64,000 nt of DNA from Rhodococcus sp. P1Y (GTDB lineage: Bacteria > Actinomycetota > Actinomycetes > Mycobacteriales > Mycobacteriaceae), in contig NZ_CP032762.1 of assembly GCF_003641205.1 (NCBI RefSeq), positions 3,596,001 through 3,660,000 of the forward strand. The letters run 5' to 3'. Positions 1 to 10,460 of this stretch are shown here, one piece after another. The position numbers were made by a program, and so were the translations under genes. The notes under the pieces are model-generated. The model was not told where the DNA came from. It searched no databases and saw only the letters and a program-made list of their open reading frames with translations. The first letter of the stretch is position 1. Each line of letters begins with the position of its first letter.

Positions 1-1586
1 AACGGCAGATACTCGCTGCCGTTGGGCATGAGGATGACGCTGACGATCGACGAAAAGATGATTGCGGGTCCACGGAATGCCCGCGTGGTTGCCCACGCCG
101 CGAGCGGGGTCACCGCCCACAGTAGGTACCAGGGCTGCACGACGGGGAACAGCAGGACCAGCGCTCCGAGGGACACCCCGAGCGCGCCGACCGGATGCAG
201 CCGCCCCTTCAGTACTGCGACCAACATGCGGAGCGAGACGAATCCCGCAACGACCGCGGCGATGGGCCGTGTGAGGCTGAGCACAGCTGTGGTGTGGTCG
301 CCCAATCCCAGAAGCACTCCGGTGAACCCGGTGCCGAGGCCGAGGATGGTGGGGATCGACATCCAGCTACGTACGACCCCTGCGGTGCCGAGCGTGTGGA
401 CCCAGCCGATCCCGAGTCCGCTCGCGACGCTGACACCACCGATGATGACGAGGGCAATGGCGCCGAGCAGCGCAGCCGACGATCCGACCGCCTTGAGCGA
501 TCCTCCCCACCGCCTGGCGAGCGCCATGCCCACGAAGCCGAGGGCGATCAGCGACGGAATCTTGACCGTCGAGGACAGCGCTATGAGCGCTGCGCCGGAG
601 ACCAGAAGCATGAGCGATGTACCGCGCAACGGCGAAGCGGACTCGATTGCCCGCAGCGCAAGTTCGGTGCCGGCGAGCATCAGGCCGATCATGAGAGCTT
701 CGTTGTGTATTCCGGCTACCAGGTGGAACAGAAGTAGTGGGTTCGCGGCGCCGAGCCACAGCGCACTGACCGCGGCGACGCCGCACCTGCGGGCGAGGCG
801 GGGGAGCGCCCACACGATGAGCGCCACCCCGGCGAGCGCGAGCAGGCGGTGCAGGAATATTCCGGCAACGATGTTCTCCCCGGTCAGCCAGGTGATGCCC
901 TTGCCCATCCAGAGAAACAGCGGACCGTAGGGTGCCGGGGTGTCTCGCCAGATGTTCGGAACCGTACGGGTGAGAACGTTGTCCACGCCGAGTGCACCAG
1001 CCGGTCCGATCGCGTACGGATCGAGCCCTCGCGCGGTGATCTCGCTCTGCGCCAGGTACGAGTACACGTCGCGACTGAACATCGGCGGCGCCACGCATAG
1101 CGGCAGAATCCATAGAAGCAGCGTTCGATCGAGTTGCGACCTGGTCAGGCGCCGCGGGACATTGCCGTCGCGCAGACGACCTACTGCGAATCTGCCGAGC
1201 AGCAGCCACGCGAGGACCACCATGACGGTTCCGATCATGGTGACGGTCAACGCTGTCGTCGCCATCCGTGACGGAAGGCTAAGTATGCGAATCCCGACAA
1301 CCGGGTTCTGCAGGACCGGCTGCGCACCCGCGCCGAGCGCGCCGGCGGCCATCAGGATGGCGCCCGCAGCGCCGAACCGTCGGATTCCCCGCAACTGACC
1401 GGTCTCGGATTCGTTCAGACCGGGAGCCTCGGCTTCGTCGCCGTGCAGAATCGCGACACTCGATGCTGGCTTGTTGGTGTCGAGGCCGACAAATCGCCTT
1501 ATCGAACCGACCGTACGTAGCCGGAGGGACTGGGCCGCATCCGGCGTGATGTCGTCGGCATTCTGTTCGTCTGCGGTCGCTGGCAC
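1..1586 (-). CDS. mptB: alpha-(1->6)-mannopyranosyltransferase, MptB-like (3' end cut by window edge)
   Basis: Polytopic membrane GT-C glycosyltransferase. MptB-type enzymes use polyprenyl-phosphomannose to extend the alpha-1,6-mannan core of lipomannan and lipoarabinomannan at the outer face of the membrane. I translated the minus strand by hand from GTG at 1586. It stays open to base 1, giving about 528 residues of a family usually near 590, so roughly the last 60 residues lie outside the window. Seen in the sequence: a hydrophilic N-terminus of about 70 residues, many hydrophobic segments, and an early loop with RDVYSYLAQ followed by GLDPY, typical of these GT-C proteins. It is divergent from sufR, the same pairing as Rv1459c/Rv1460. 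The family call is firm; MptB versus a paralogue such as MptA rests on synteny. Confidence 0.85.
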   Translation of the reverse strand, partial: MPATADEQNADDITPDAAQSLRLRTVGSIRRFVGLDTNKPASSVAILHGDEAEAPGLNESETGQLRGIRRFGAAGAILMAAGALGAGAQPVLQNPVVGIRILSLPSRMATTALTVTMIGTVMVVLAWLLLGRFAVGRLRDGNVPRRLTRSQLDRTLLLWILPLCVAPPMFSRDVYSYLAQSEITARGLDPYAIGPAGALGVDNVLTRTVPNIWRDTPAPYGPLFLWMGKGITWLTGENIVAGIFLHRLLALAGVALIVWALPRLARRCGVAAVSALWLGAANPLLLFHLVAGIHNEALMIGLMLAGTELALRAIESASPLRGTSLMLLVSGAALIALSSTVKIPSLIALGFVGMALARRWGGSLKAVGSSAALLGAIALVIIGGVSVASGLGIGWVHTLGTAGVVRSWMSIPTILGLGTGFTGVLLGLGDHTTAVLSLTRPIAAVVAGFVSLRMLVAVLKGRLHPVGALGVSLGALVLLFPVVQPWYLLWAVTPLAAWATTRAFRGPAIIFSSIVSVILMPNGSEYLP

Positions 1587-1722
1587 TTGGGCAGCGTAAC
1601 CGTGACACGTTCCGCTACAGCGAACGCCGTTGGTCGCAGGTCCGTCGGTCGCCAGTGTGTAACCGGCGGTGCGGGCTCGATATTCCCTGGTCCGGCCTTC
1701 GGGTGAAGAAGGGCACCCTTGC

Positions 1723-1761
1723 TGGACCGGTGATCGCAATTCCGTCACACTGGTGTTGTGA
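1723..1761 (+). promoter_or_regulatory. candidate sufR promoter with overlapping SufR operator; leaderless start
   Basis: A -35-like TGGACC (1723-1728), a 17-nt spacer and a -10-like CACACT (1746-1751) place transcription start at or next to the sufR GTG (1758). No Shine-Dalgarno is seen before this GTG. An inverted repeat, TCACA (1745-1749), 7 nt, TGTGA (1757-1761), overlaps the -10 and the start codon. It also reads ACACT-N5-TGTGA, the form I recall for mycobacterial SufR sites. Inference: autoregulated, leaderless suf transcript. Confidence 0.55.
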
Positions 1762-2594
1762 AAACAGCAACGAGTACTGAGCGCGCGGAAGTGAGCGCCG
1801 TAGGCGGCACGCCTTCGTTTGCCGAGTCCTCGTCTGCCGCGGGCATGTCCGTCGCAGGTCAGGCTACCGCAGGCCCGGAAGGTCACACTCGATCCGCGGT
1901 CGTCACTTTGCTCCTGGAGGAAGGCCCGATCACCGCTTCCGACATCGGCAACAGGCTCGGTCTGAGCGCGGCCGGCGTGCGGCGACACGTCGAGGCGCTG
2001 ATCGACAACGGCGAAGCTCGGGTAGCTCCAGCTGCGGCCTTACGTCAGCGAGGGCGAGGGCGCCCCGCGAAACACTTTCAACTGACTGCGGTCGGCCGAA
2101 ACAGGCTCGGGCACACGTACGACGATCTTGCCGGGGCGGCCATGCGGCAGCTCCGCACGATCGGTGGAGACGCCGCCATCGAAGCGTTTGCTCGTCAGCG
2201 CGTCGACGCGATCGTCGCCGATGTCGAACCTGCTTCGGGGGACCGTCCGGCTGACGTCGAGGAAGCCGCCGACCGAATTGCCGACGCGTTCACAGCCGCA
2301 GGTTTTGCTGCTTCGACCAGGGTGGTGGGAAATGGCGTACAGATCTGCCAGCACCACTGCCCGGTGTCGCACGTGGCGTCGGAGTTCCCCGAGCTGTGCG
2401 ATGCAGAACGTGCAGCGTTCGCCGAATTGCTCGGAACCCACGTACAACGCCTGGCGACCATCGCCAACGGCGACTGCGCCTGCACCACCCACGTTCCACT
2501 GAACACCCCCTCCACACTGAACACCCCCTCCACAACGTCCGGCGCGCAGCCCCGTGCCGGAAAACGCACAAGCCTCCGGAAGGAGCTCGCATGA
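1758..2594 (+). CDS. sufR: SufR, Fe-S-sensing repressor of the suf operon
   Basis: DeoR/ArsR-like winged-helix regulator of about 278 residues that heads the suf operon. Residues about 45-105 hold the wHTH, including [19 protein letters not shown] and a basic [10 protein letters not shown] wing. Cysteines C197, C201, C214, C240 and C242 lie in the C-terminal half, where SufR proteins bind a [2Fe-2S] or [4Fe-4S] cluster. Loss of the cluster is expected to relieve repression. The GTG start has no ribosome site and sits inside a candidate operator, suggesting leaderless translation. The stop overlaps the sufB ATG by 4 bases (ATGA). Oddity: the C-terminal tail contains an exact duplication of LNTPST from an 18-bp tandem repeat. 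Synteny with Rv1460 supports the call. Confidence 0.93.
   Translation: MKTATSTERAEVSAVGGTPSFAESSSAAGMSVAGQATAGPEGHTRSAVVTLLLEEGPITASDIGNRLGLSAAGVRRHVEALIDNGEARVAPAAALRQRGRGRPAKHFQLTAVGRNRLGHTYDDLAGAAMRQLRTIGGDAAIEAFARQRVDAIVADVEPASGDRPADVEEAADRIADAFTAAGFAASTRVVGNGVQICQHHCPVSHVASEFPELCDAERAAFAELLGTHVQRLATIANGDCACTTHVPLNTPSTLNTPSTTSGAQPRAGKRTSLRKELA
2498..2533 (+). repeat. 18-bp perfect tandem duplication inside sufR
   Basis: Two exact copies of an 18-bp unit (2498-2515 and 2516-2533) beginning ACTGAACACC lie head to tail. The unit is a multiple of three, so SufR gains an in-frame second LNTPST hexapeptide in its tail after the last cysteine. This is typical of a replication-slippage duplication. 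Confidence 0.95.
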
Positions 2595-4036
2595 CCGTCA
2601 CACCAGACCAGGTGACACCCGCGGTGCCGATGACTCAGGACGAGACCATCGCGTCGCTCGGTAACTACGGTTTCGGCTGGGCCGACTCCGACGTGGCCGG
2701 TGCCAGCGCGAAGCGCGGACTGTCCGAAGCCGTGGTCCGAGACATCTCTGCCAAGAAGAGCGAGCCCGAGTGGATGCTCGAGGCGCGCCTGAAGGCTCTG
2801 AAGACGTTCGATCGCAAGCCCATGCCCAACTGGGGGTCGGACCTCGACGGCATCGATTTCGACAACATCAAGTACTTCGTTCGTTCGTCCGAGAAGCAGG
2901 CCGCCACCTGGGACGACCTACCCGAAGACATCAAGAACACCTACGACAAGCTCGGCATCCCCGAGGCCGAGAAGCAGCGTCTGGTCTCGGGCGTTGCAGC
3001 TCAGTACGAGTCCGAGGTCGTCTATCACTCGATCCGTGAGGATCTCGAGGCACAGGGCGTTCTGTTCCTCGACACCGATACCGCCCTGAAAGAGCAGCCC
3101 GAGCTGTTCCGCGAGTACTTCGGCACCGTCATTCCGGCTGGTGACAACAAGTTCTCCGCGCTCAACACGGCCGTGTGGTCGGGTGGCTCCTTCATCTACA
3201 TCCCGCCGGGCGTCCACGTCGACATTCCGCTGCAGGCGTACTTCCGAATCAACACCGAGAACATGGGCCAGTTCGAGCGCACGCTGATCATCGTCGACGA
3301 GGGTGCCTACGTGCACTACGTCGAGGGCTGCACCGCGCCGATCTACAAGTCCGATTCGCTGCACTCGGCGGTCGTCGAGATCATCGTCAAGAAGGGTGGT
3401 CGCTGCCGGTACACGACCATCCAGAACTGGTCGAACAACGTCTACAACCTCGTGACCAAGCGCGCCAAAGCAGAAGCGGGCGCCACGATGGAGTGGGTCG
3501 ACGGCAACATCGGTTCCAAGGTCACCATGAAGTACCCGGCAGTGTGGATGACCGGTGAATACGCCAAGGGCGAGGTTCTGTCGGTCGCGTTCGCAGGACC
3601 GGACCAGCACCAGGACACCGGCTCGAAGATGCTCCACCTCGCGCCGCACACCTCGTCGAACATCGTCAGCAAGTCGGTTGCACGTGGCGGCGGTCGCACC
3701 TCGTACCGCGGATTGATTCAAATCAACAAGGGTGCCTACGGATCGCGATCGACGGTGAAATGCGACGCGCTTCTGGTGGACAACATCTCGCGCTCGGACA
3801 CTTACCCGTACGTCGACATTCGCGAGGACGACGTGTCGATGGGTCACGAAGCCACGGTCTCCAAGGTCAGTGACGATCAGCTCTTCTACCTCATGAGCCG
3901 TGGCCTGACCGAGGACGAGGCAATGGCCATGGTCGTTCGCGGATTCGTCGAGCCGATCGCTCGCGAACTCCCGATGGAATACGCGCTCGAGCTCAACCGG
4001 CTCATCGAGCTTCAGATGGAAGGATCGGTCGGATAA
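2591..4036 (+). CDS. sufB: SufB, Fe-S cluster assembly scaffold subunit
   Basis: SufB forms the SufBC2D scaffold on which Fe-S clusters are built from SufS/SufU sulfur. The protein is 481 residues, the normal length for an intein-free actinobacterial SufB. It carries the conserved beta-helix core and C391 in [11 protein letters not shown], equivalent to the scaffold cysteine of the family, followed by [21 protein letters not shown]. The ATG at 2591 overlaps the sufR stop; an in-frame open extension upstream of it is only read-through of the sufR region. No intein is present, unlike M. tuberculosis SufB. It abuts sufD with no gap. Confidence 0.97.
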   Translation: MTVTPDQVTPAVPMTQDETIASLGNYGFGWADSDVAGASAKRGLSEAVVRDISAKKSEPEWMLEARLKALKTFDRKPMPNWGSDLDGIDFDNIKYFVRSSEKQAATWDDLPEDIKNTYDKLGIPEAEKQRLVSGVAAQYESEVVYHSIREDLEAQGVLFLDTDTALKEQPELFREYFGTVIPAGDNKFSALNTAVWSGGSFIYIPPGVHVDIPLQAYFRINTENMGQFERTLIIVDEGAYVHYVEGCTAPIYKSDSLHSAVVEIIVKKGGRCRYTTIQNWSNNVYNLVTKRAKAEAGATMEWVDGNIGSKVTMKYPAVWMTGEYAKGEVLSVAFAGPDQHQDTGSKMLHLAPHTSSNIVSKSVARGGGRTSYRGLIQINKGAYGSRSTVKCDALLVDNISRSDTYPYVDIREDDVSMGHEATVSKVSDDQLFYLMSRGLTEDEAMAMVVRGFVEPIARELPMEYALELNRLIELQMEGSVG

Positions 4037-5254
4037 GTGAGCAACCAAGCGGTACCCGTCGATGGAGTGATCGGCGCAGTCGTGTCCGAGAATCCGTCCA
4101 GGGAAGACAAGACGAAACTGGTCGCGAACAAGGGCGCGCAGTTCACCTCGTACGACGTGAACGCGTTCGAGATCCCGTCAGGCCGTGACGAGCTGTGGCG
4201 GTTCACACCCCTACGCCGTCTGCGCGGTCTGCACGACGGCTCCGCTGTCGCCACCGCGGAAGCCGATATCGCGGTGGCCAACACCGAAGGTGTGACAGTG
4301 GAAAAGGTGGCACGCGACGACGCGCGCATCGGTGTCGCAGGTGTACCCGCAGATCGTGTTGCTGCACAAGCCTATTCGTCCTTCGGCGAGGCAACGGTCG
4401 TGACTGTCGGTACCGAGAAGGAAATCGCGGAGCCGATCGCGATCACCGTCACCGGGCCTGGCACCGATGCGGTGTCCTACGGGCACCTTCAGATTCGCCT
4501 CGAGAAGTTCGCCAAAGCCACCGTCGTCATCGATCAGGTCGGTAGCGGAACGTACGCCGAGAACATCGAGTTCGTTCTCGACGACACCGCCAATCTGACC
4601 GTGGTGGTCATCCAGGACTGGCAGTCCGACGCAGTGCACGTCGGGGCACACCACGCCCGACTCGGTCGGGACTCGGTACTTCGGCATTTCAATGTGAGCC
4701 TGGGCGGCGATCTCGTGAGAGTCAGCCCGACCGTGCACTACGACGCGCCGGGTGGCGACGCCGAGCTGCTGGGGATTTACTTCGCCGACGCGGGTCAGCA
4801 CTTGGAACAGCGTCTGCTGGTCGACCACACCGCACCGAAGTGCAAGTCCAACGTGCTCTACAAGGGCGCCCTTCAGGGCGAGACCGGCCCGGGCAAGGTC
4901 GATGCGCACACCGTATGGATAGGCGACGTGCTCATTCGAGCCGGAGCCGAAGACACCAGTACGTTCGAGTTCAACCGCAATCTGGTGCTGACGGATGGTG
5001 CTCGTGCGGACTCCGTTCCCAACCTCGAAATCGAGACCGGTGAGATCCTCGGCGCCGGACACGCAAGCGCCACCGGCCGATTCGACGACGAGCAGCTCTT
5101 CTATCTGCGCGCCAGGGGAATCTCCGAGCAAGCTGCCCGCAGGCTGATCGTTCGCGGTTTCTTCCACGAGATCATCGACCGCATTCCGGTTGCAGCAGTG
5201 CGTGATCGTCTCGACGCAGCTATCGAGACCGAACTCGCCGTCACCGGCGCTTAG
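4037..5254 (+). CDS. sufD: SufD, Fe-S cluster assembly subunit
   Basis: SufD is a paralogue of SufB and completes the SufBC2D complex; it is linked to iron entry. The 405 residues carry the family C-terminal signature (GHASATGRFDDEQLFYLRARGISEQ, then RRLIVRGFFHEI). The GTG start follows the sufB stop directly, so translation is probably coupled. The early DELWRFTPLRRLRGL segment matches the N-terminal region of SufD proteins. Confidence 0.96.
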   Translation: MSNQAVPVDGVIGAVVSENPSREDKTKLVANKGAQFTSYDVNAFEIPSGRDELWRFTPLRRLRGLHDGSAVATAEADIAVANTEGVTVEKVARDDARIGVAGVPADRVAAQAYSSFGEATVVTVGTEKEIAEPIAITVTGPGTDAVSYGHLQIRLEKFAKATVVIDQVGSGTYAENIEFVLDDTANLTVVVIQDWQSDAVHVGAHHARLGRDSVLRHFNVSLGGDLVRVSPTVHYDAPGGDAELLGIYFADAGQHLEQRLLVDHTAPKCKSNVLYKGALQGETGPGKVDAHTVWIGDVLIRAGAEDTSTFEFNRNLVLTDGARADSVPNLEIETGEILGAGHASATGRFDDEQLFYLRARGISEQAARRLIVRGFFHEIIDRIPVAAVRDRLDAAIETELAVTGA

Positions 5255-5283
5255 ACATTCATCGAACTTCGTAAGGAATTTTC

Positions 5284-6087
5284 ATGTCCACGCTCGAAAT
5301 CCGTGACCTGCACGTCAGCGTCGCAAACTCGGACGCTACCGCCGACCCGATCGACATTCTGAAAGGCGTGGACCTGACGGTCCGCTCCGGCGAGACTCAC
5401 GCCATCATGGGCCCCAACGGGTCCGGCAAGTCGACGCTGTCGTACGCGATCGCGGGCCACCCGAAGTACACCGTCACCTCCGGAACGATCACGCTCGACG
5501 GTGAAGACGTGCTCGAGATGAGTGTCGACGAACGCGCACGTGCAGGCCTGTTCCTCGCGATGCAGTACCCCGTCGAGGTACCGGGCGTCTCGATGTCCAA
5601 CTTCTTGCGCACGGCAGCCACGGCTGTTCGGGGAGATGCCCCCAAGCTTCGCCTGTGGGTCAAGGAAGTTAAGAACGCGATGGGCGAGCTCGAGATCAAG
5701 GAAGAGTTTGCCGAGCGCAGCGTCAACGAAGGTTTCTCCGGCGGCGAGAAGAAGCGGCACGAGATTCTTCAGCTCGGACTGCTGAAGCCGAAGATCGCAA
5801 TACTCGACGAGACCGACTCCGGTCTCGATGTGGACGCGCTCAGAGTCGTGTCGGAAGGCGTCAACACCTACAAGGAGCGCGGCTGGGTCGACTCCACCGG
5901 CGCGACGGTGGGCGGCGGCGTGCTCTTGATCACCCACTACACGCGGATCCTGCGATACATCAATCCTGATTTCGTGCACGTCTTCGTCGGCGGCAAGATC
6001 GTCCAGTCCGGCGGAGCAGAGCTGGCAGACGAGCTCGAGACAAACGGTTACGCAGCATTCACGCAGGATGCGACGACAGGAGCGTAG
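5284..6087 (+). CDS. sufC: SufC, ATPase of the Fe-S assembly complex
   Basis: Soluble ABC-type ATPase that drives conformational change of SufB-SufD and does not transport. Walker A GPNGSGKST is at residues 43-51, the signature FSGGEKKRHE at 151-160, and Walker B with DETDSGLD at about 172-182. An H-loop histidine follows in LLITHYTRIL. The 267 residues are the usual length. AAGGA precedes the ATG. Spacing is 29 bp from sufD and 3 bp to sufS. Confidence 0.97.
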   Translation: MSTLEIRDLHVSVANSDATADPIDILKGVDLTVRSGETHAIMGPNGSGKSTLSYAIAGHPKYTVTSGTITLDGEDVLEMSVDERARAGLFLAMQYPVEVPGVSMSNFLRTAATAVRGDAPKLRLWVKEVKNAMGELEIKEEFAERSVNEGFSGGEKKRHEILQLGLLKPKIAILDETDSGLDVDALRVVSEGVNTYKERGWVDSTGATVGGGVLLITHYTRILRYINPDFVHVFVGGKIVQSGGAELADELETNGYAAFTQDATTGA

Positions 6088-7376
<1,289 letters not shown>

Positions 7377-7377
<1 letters not shown>

Positions 7378-7856
7378 TGCGGATGGAACAGATGTACCAG
7401 GAAGTGATCCTCGATCACTACAAGCATCCGCACGGTCGCGGACTTCGGGAACCGTTCGGCGCTGAGGTGCACCACGTAAACCCGACCTGCGGTGACGAGG
7501 TGACGCTACGCGTGCATATCGACGACGCAGGCACGATCGCCGACGTCTCCTACGACGGGCAAGGCTGCTCGATCAGCCAGGCATCCACGTCGGTGCTGAC
7601 CGATCAGATTATCGGGCAGTCCGTGGAGGAAGCCATGCGAATCGTGGAATCGTTCAGCGAGATGGTCGGTAGCCGCGGTACCGTCGAAGGCGACGAAGAT
7701 GTCATCGGCGATGGAATCGCATTCGCCGGAGTGGCGAAGTATCCCGCACGCGTCAAGTGTGCACTGCTCGGGTGGATGGCTTTCAAGGACGCGGTTGTTC
7801 GCATAGTAGAGGCGCCCACCGACGCACCAGCAATTTCCGGAGGACAGCAAGCATGA
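7377..7856 (+). CDS. sufU: SufU, zinc-dependent sulfurtransferase partner of SufS
   Basis: SufU accepts sulfur from SufS and hands it to SufBCD. It is IscU-like but is mainly a zinc-bound transfer protein. The 159 residues show C38 and D40 (TCGDEV), C64 (GQGCSIS) and C128 (RVKCALLGW), the zinc-ligand set, plus the insertion between the second and third ligands that marks SufU against IscU. The ATG at 7377 overlaps the sufS stop; a second in-frame ATG at 7383 is possible. Confidence 0.96.
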
Positions 7857-8251
7857 CCGACACACCAGTCACCGAAACCCCGGTTCCCGCAGCTGCGGGA
7901 ACCGAGACAACGCCGGTCGCCTTGACCGTCGAGGAAATCAAAGTTCTCGAAGACCTCGAAGAAGCGATGCGCGACGTCGTCGACCCGGAGCTCGGCATCA
8001 ACGTCGTCGATCTCGGTCTGGTCTACGACATCAAGATCGACTCGGAGGACATCGTCACAGTAGACATGACGCTGACATCGGCGGCATGTCCGTTGACCGA
8101 TGTCATCGAGGATCAGGCTCGCGGCGCGCTTGTGCGTAGCGGTCTGTGCTCGGACCTGAAGATCAACTGGGTCTGGCTACCGCCATGGGGTCCGGACAAG
8201 ATCACCGACGACGGCCGCGAGCAGCTCAGAGCGCTCGGCTTCACGGTGTAG
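7853..8251 (+). CDS. sufT: SufT, MIP18/DUF59 Fe-S maturation protein
   Basis: Last gene of the suf operon, starting in an ATGA overlap with sufU. The 132 residues contain a disordered Thr/Pro/Ala N-terminus of about 22 residues and a MIP18 domain with DPELGINVVDLGLVYDI and the TSAACP motif (C79). SufT-type proteins help maturation of Fe-S target proteins; the exact biochemical role is not settled. Synteny with Rv1466 agrees. An open frame reaches farther upstream, but the overlap start fits operon spacing best. Confidence 0.93.
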   Translation: MTDTPVTETPVPAAAGTETTPVALTVEEIKVLEDLEEAMRDVVDPELGINVVDLGLVYDIKIDSEDIVTVDMTLTSAACPLTDVIEDQARGALVRSGLCSDLKINWVWLPPWGPDKITDDGREQLRALGFTV

Positions 8252-8259
8252 AACGGGTC

Positions 8260-8319
8260 GATCCATACGGCGGCACGCCCGGGTGCGCACTACACGCGGG
8301 GCGTGCCGCCGTATGGATC
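8260..8319. terminator. long perfect hairpin between convergent sufT and ku
   Basis: A 21-bp perfect inverted repeat (arms 8260-8280 and 8299-8319, left arm starting GATCCATACGG) with an 18-nt loop lies between the two convergent genes. The right arm reaches into the ku stop codon (8318-8320). There is no clear U-tract on either strand. It probably acts as a bidirectional terminator for suf and ku. Confidence 0.75.
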
Positions 8320-9289
8320 AGGCGCTCTTGCTTTCGGTGCTCTTGGCGGCAGTCTTCTTGGCAGCCGCCTTTTTTGCTGCTGTCTTCTTCGCGGGAGCCT
8401 TCTTCGCTGCGGCTTTCTTGGCTGGCGCCTTCTGAGCGCCGCCCCCGGACGAGTTCTCACCCGAAGACTTGCTTCCGGAAGAACTATCCCCGGATTTGGC
8501 GTTCTTGCCTGCGGCCTCGACGCTTCGCTGCAACGCAGCGACCAAGTCCACTACTTCTGCATCCTCACCGTCGTCCGAGGACTCCTCCTCGGTGTGGATG
8601 ACCTTCTCGCCGCCGTTCGCGATGGTGTCGTCGATGAGTTTGCGCAGTTCGATCTGGTAGTCGTCCGTGTACTCGGTCGGATCGAAGTCCGCGGACATAC
8701 TTTCCACCAGCGATGTCGCCATCTTGACTTCCTGTGGCCTGGCGTCGGGTGCGTCGTCGAGCGACGGAAACTCCGCGGCACGCACCTCGTCGGGCCACAG
8801 AAGCGTCTGTATCACCAACACATCGTCACGCACACGAAGTGCTGCCAGCCGGGTCTTCTGACGCAACGTGAAGTGGACAAGGGCTGTTCGTTCGGTTTCC
8901 AGCAGGGTTTGGCGCAGCAGAACGTAGGCCTTCGGCGAGGACGAATCGGGTTCGAGGAAGTAGCTCTTGTCGAAGAGAATCGGATCGATCTGATCAGTGG
9001 GAACGAACTCGAGAACCGGAATTTCGTGCTTCTCGGCGGCAGGGAGCTTGTCGAAATCCTGGTCGGTGAGGATCACTCGCTCGCCATCGGGGGAGTCGTA
9101 CGCCTTGTCGATGTCAGCGAACTGGACGGACTTGCCGCACTCGGAGCAGATGCGGTCGTACTTGATCCGTCCACCGTCCTTCGCGTGCACCTGGTGGAAC
9201 CTGATGTCGTGGGTCTCGGTCGCGGAGTACACCTTGACCGGGACGTTGACCAGCCCGAAGGCGATCGAACCCTTCCAAATGGAACGCAT
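8318..9289 (-). CDS. ku: Ku, non-homologous end-joining DNA-binding protein
   Basis: Bacterial Ku forms a homodimeric ring on double-strand DNA ends and recruits ligase D. The protein is 323 residues. It starts MRSIWKGSIAFGLVNVPVKVY, the classic Ku opening, and has a CSECG element near residue 50. Residues about 1-260 form the Ku core. The remaining 60 or so are Ser/Gly-rich and then Lys/Ala/Pro-rich with repeated AKKAAAKK and APAKK units, the basic DNA-binding tail found in many actinobacterial Ku proteins. No ligD is nearby. It is the last gene of a minus-strand set, 52 bp after the cyclase-like gene. Confidence 0.96.
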   Translation of the reverse strand: MRSIWKGSIAFGLVNVPVKVYSATETHDIRFHQVHAKDGGRIKYDRICSECGKSVQFADIDKAYDSPDGERVILTDQDFDKLPAAEKHEIPVLEFVPTDQIDPILFDKSYFLEPDSSSPKAYVLLRQTLLETERTALVHFTLRQKTRLAALRVRDDVLVIQTLLWPDEVRAAEFPSLDDAPDARPQEVKMATSLVESMSADFDPTEYTDDYQIELRKLIDDTIANGGEKVIHTEEESSDDGEDAEVVDLVAALQRSVEAAGKNAKSGDSSSGSKSSGENSSGGGAQKAPAKKAAAKKAPAKKTAAKKAAAKKTAAKSTESKSA

Positions 9290-9341
9290 GGGGTCAATGA
9301 TTCCTCACGATGTGAGTGTGAGTCGACCCCCAGCGCGAAAT

Positions 9342-10460
9342 TCACCGCCCGATTACAGAACGCGCGATGGCGAGTCGGGCCGAGGTGGGGAGTGTGGGGA
9401 ACATGCGTGTCATGGCAAGTGCGGTACCCAGCGCGTCGGAGCGACCGGACAGATACGCCTTCTGAGCCGCAACAGGTAGGTCGAAGAAGCTTGCGAAGAA
9501 TTGCGGCACCAACGCCGGATCGAGACCGAGTGCGGTCCTCAATCCGAGGTTTCGGAGCCGCTGCACAGTCCACGCCGACAGCGTCCCGATCTTCTTTCCA
9601 CGTCGGACGGCGTCGACCATGTCGTCTGCCGATGCGAGTGACGCCGCGACGCTGTAGCCGGTGGCAGGATGCATCATCGACGATCGTGCACCGAAGCGCT
9701 CGACACGGCCGTCTCCTCGTTCGCGACGAGGTGGCTGTACGGGGAACCGAACACGTTCGACCGTCTCGTTCCCGGACAACGTCAGTCCTCGACCTGCAAG
9801 TCGAGTGTGCAGCCGTTGTCGCAGCTCCCGGTACTCGAGAGCCGGGGTACCGACGAGGCATGTCTCCTCGAGGAGAATGTCCTGGTGCCCGAGGGCGACC
9901 GCATACAGAAAGCTCGGCGTGTCCGAGGAATCGGCGCCGTTGTCCGGACGCCAGTCCATGAACCAGGCCCCAGCGCCTTCGAGCAACGGTTCGGCAATGG
10001 TCCTCGCAACGACCACGCCGAAGGCGGTTTGCTCGGCGAGCCCATCGATTCCTGCCGTTCCGCGTGCGTCGACGACCGCGCGTGCCAGAACCCGCGTCCC
10101 GTCGACGAGTGCCACCTCGGACGACGTCACCGACTGTGCTGTGGCAGTGAGTGTTCGGGCAGCTGAGATGTCGAGCGCGCGCTGTAGTTCGGAGGTGTCC
10201 AGGACGCAGTACGAACGGGCTATCGACTGACGTCTCGTGGTGAACACGGCCGGGTTCTCGGTGACGGACCCGATGACCGATGTCGGCAGCCACGCAGGCA
10301 ATTCGTCGAGCCACGACGAGTAGGTAGGGGTCCACCGGCGGTGCGGGTGTGGGTCGACAGCAATGACGTCCACACCCGCAGCGCAGGCGCGATTCGTGAG
10401 CGCGCGCCCCGCCGGACCGAGACCGACGACGACGAGGTCCGCGAACAGAGTCGGGTTCAC
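9342..10460 (-). CDS. lycopene cyclase family flavoprotein (CrtL-like)
   Basis: FAD-dependent Rossmann protein of 372 residues. ADLVVVGLGPAGRALTNRA at residues about 7-25 is the dinucleotide-binding motif and VVDARGTAG lies near the middle. PVQPPRRERGDGR, then ARSSMMHPATGYSVAASL in the last third, is characteristic of CrtL/CrtY-type lycopene beta-cyclases. Such enzymes cyclise the ends of lycopene; related Rhodococcus proteins are known as mono- or di-cyclases. No other carotenoid gene is in the window, so the pathway must be elsewhere. The start overlaps the upstream SDR stop by 4 bp (ATGA), implying co-transcription. Confidence 0.82.
   Translation of the reverse strand: MNPTLFADLVVVGLGPAGRALTNRACAAGVDVIAVDPHPHRRWTPTYSSWLDELPAWLPTSVIGSVTENPAVFTTRRQSIARSYCVLDTSELQRALDISAARTLTATAQSVTSSEVALVDGTRVLARAVVDARGTAGIDGLAEQTAFGVVVARTIAEPLLEGAGAWFMDWRPDNGADSSDTPSFLYAVALGHQDILLEETCLVGTPALEYRELRQRLHTRLAGRGLTLSGNETVERVRFPVQPPRRERGDGRVERFGARSSMMHPATGYSVAASLASADDMVDAVRRGKKIGTLSAWTVQRLRNLGLRTALGLDPALVPQFFASFFDLPVAAQKAYLSGRSDALGTALAMTRMFPTLPTSARLAIARSVIGR

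Noticed and set aside
22-930. Open frames on the plus strand across the first kilobase
   Set aside because: The minus-strand frame gives a convincing MptB-like membrane protein that runs off the left edge.
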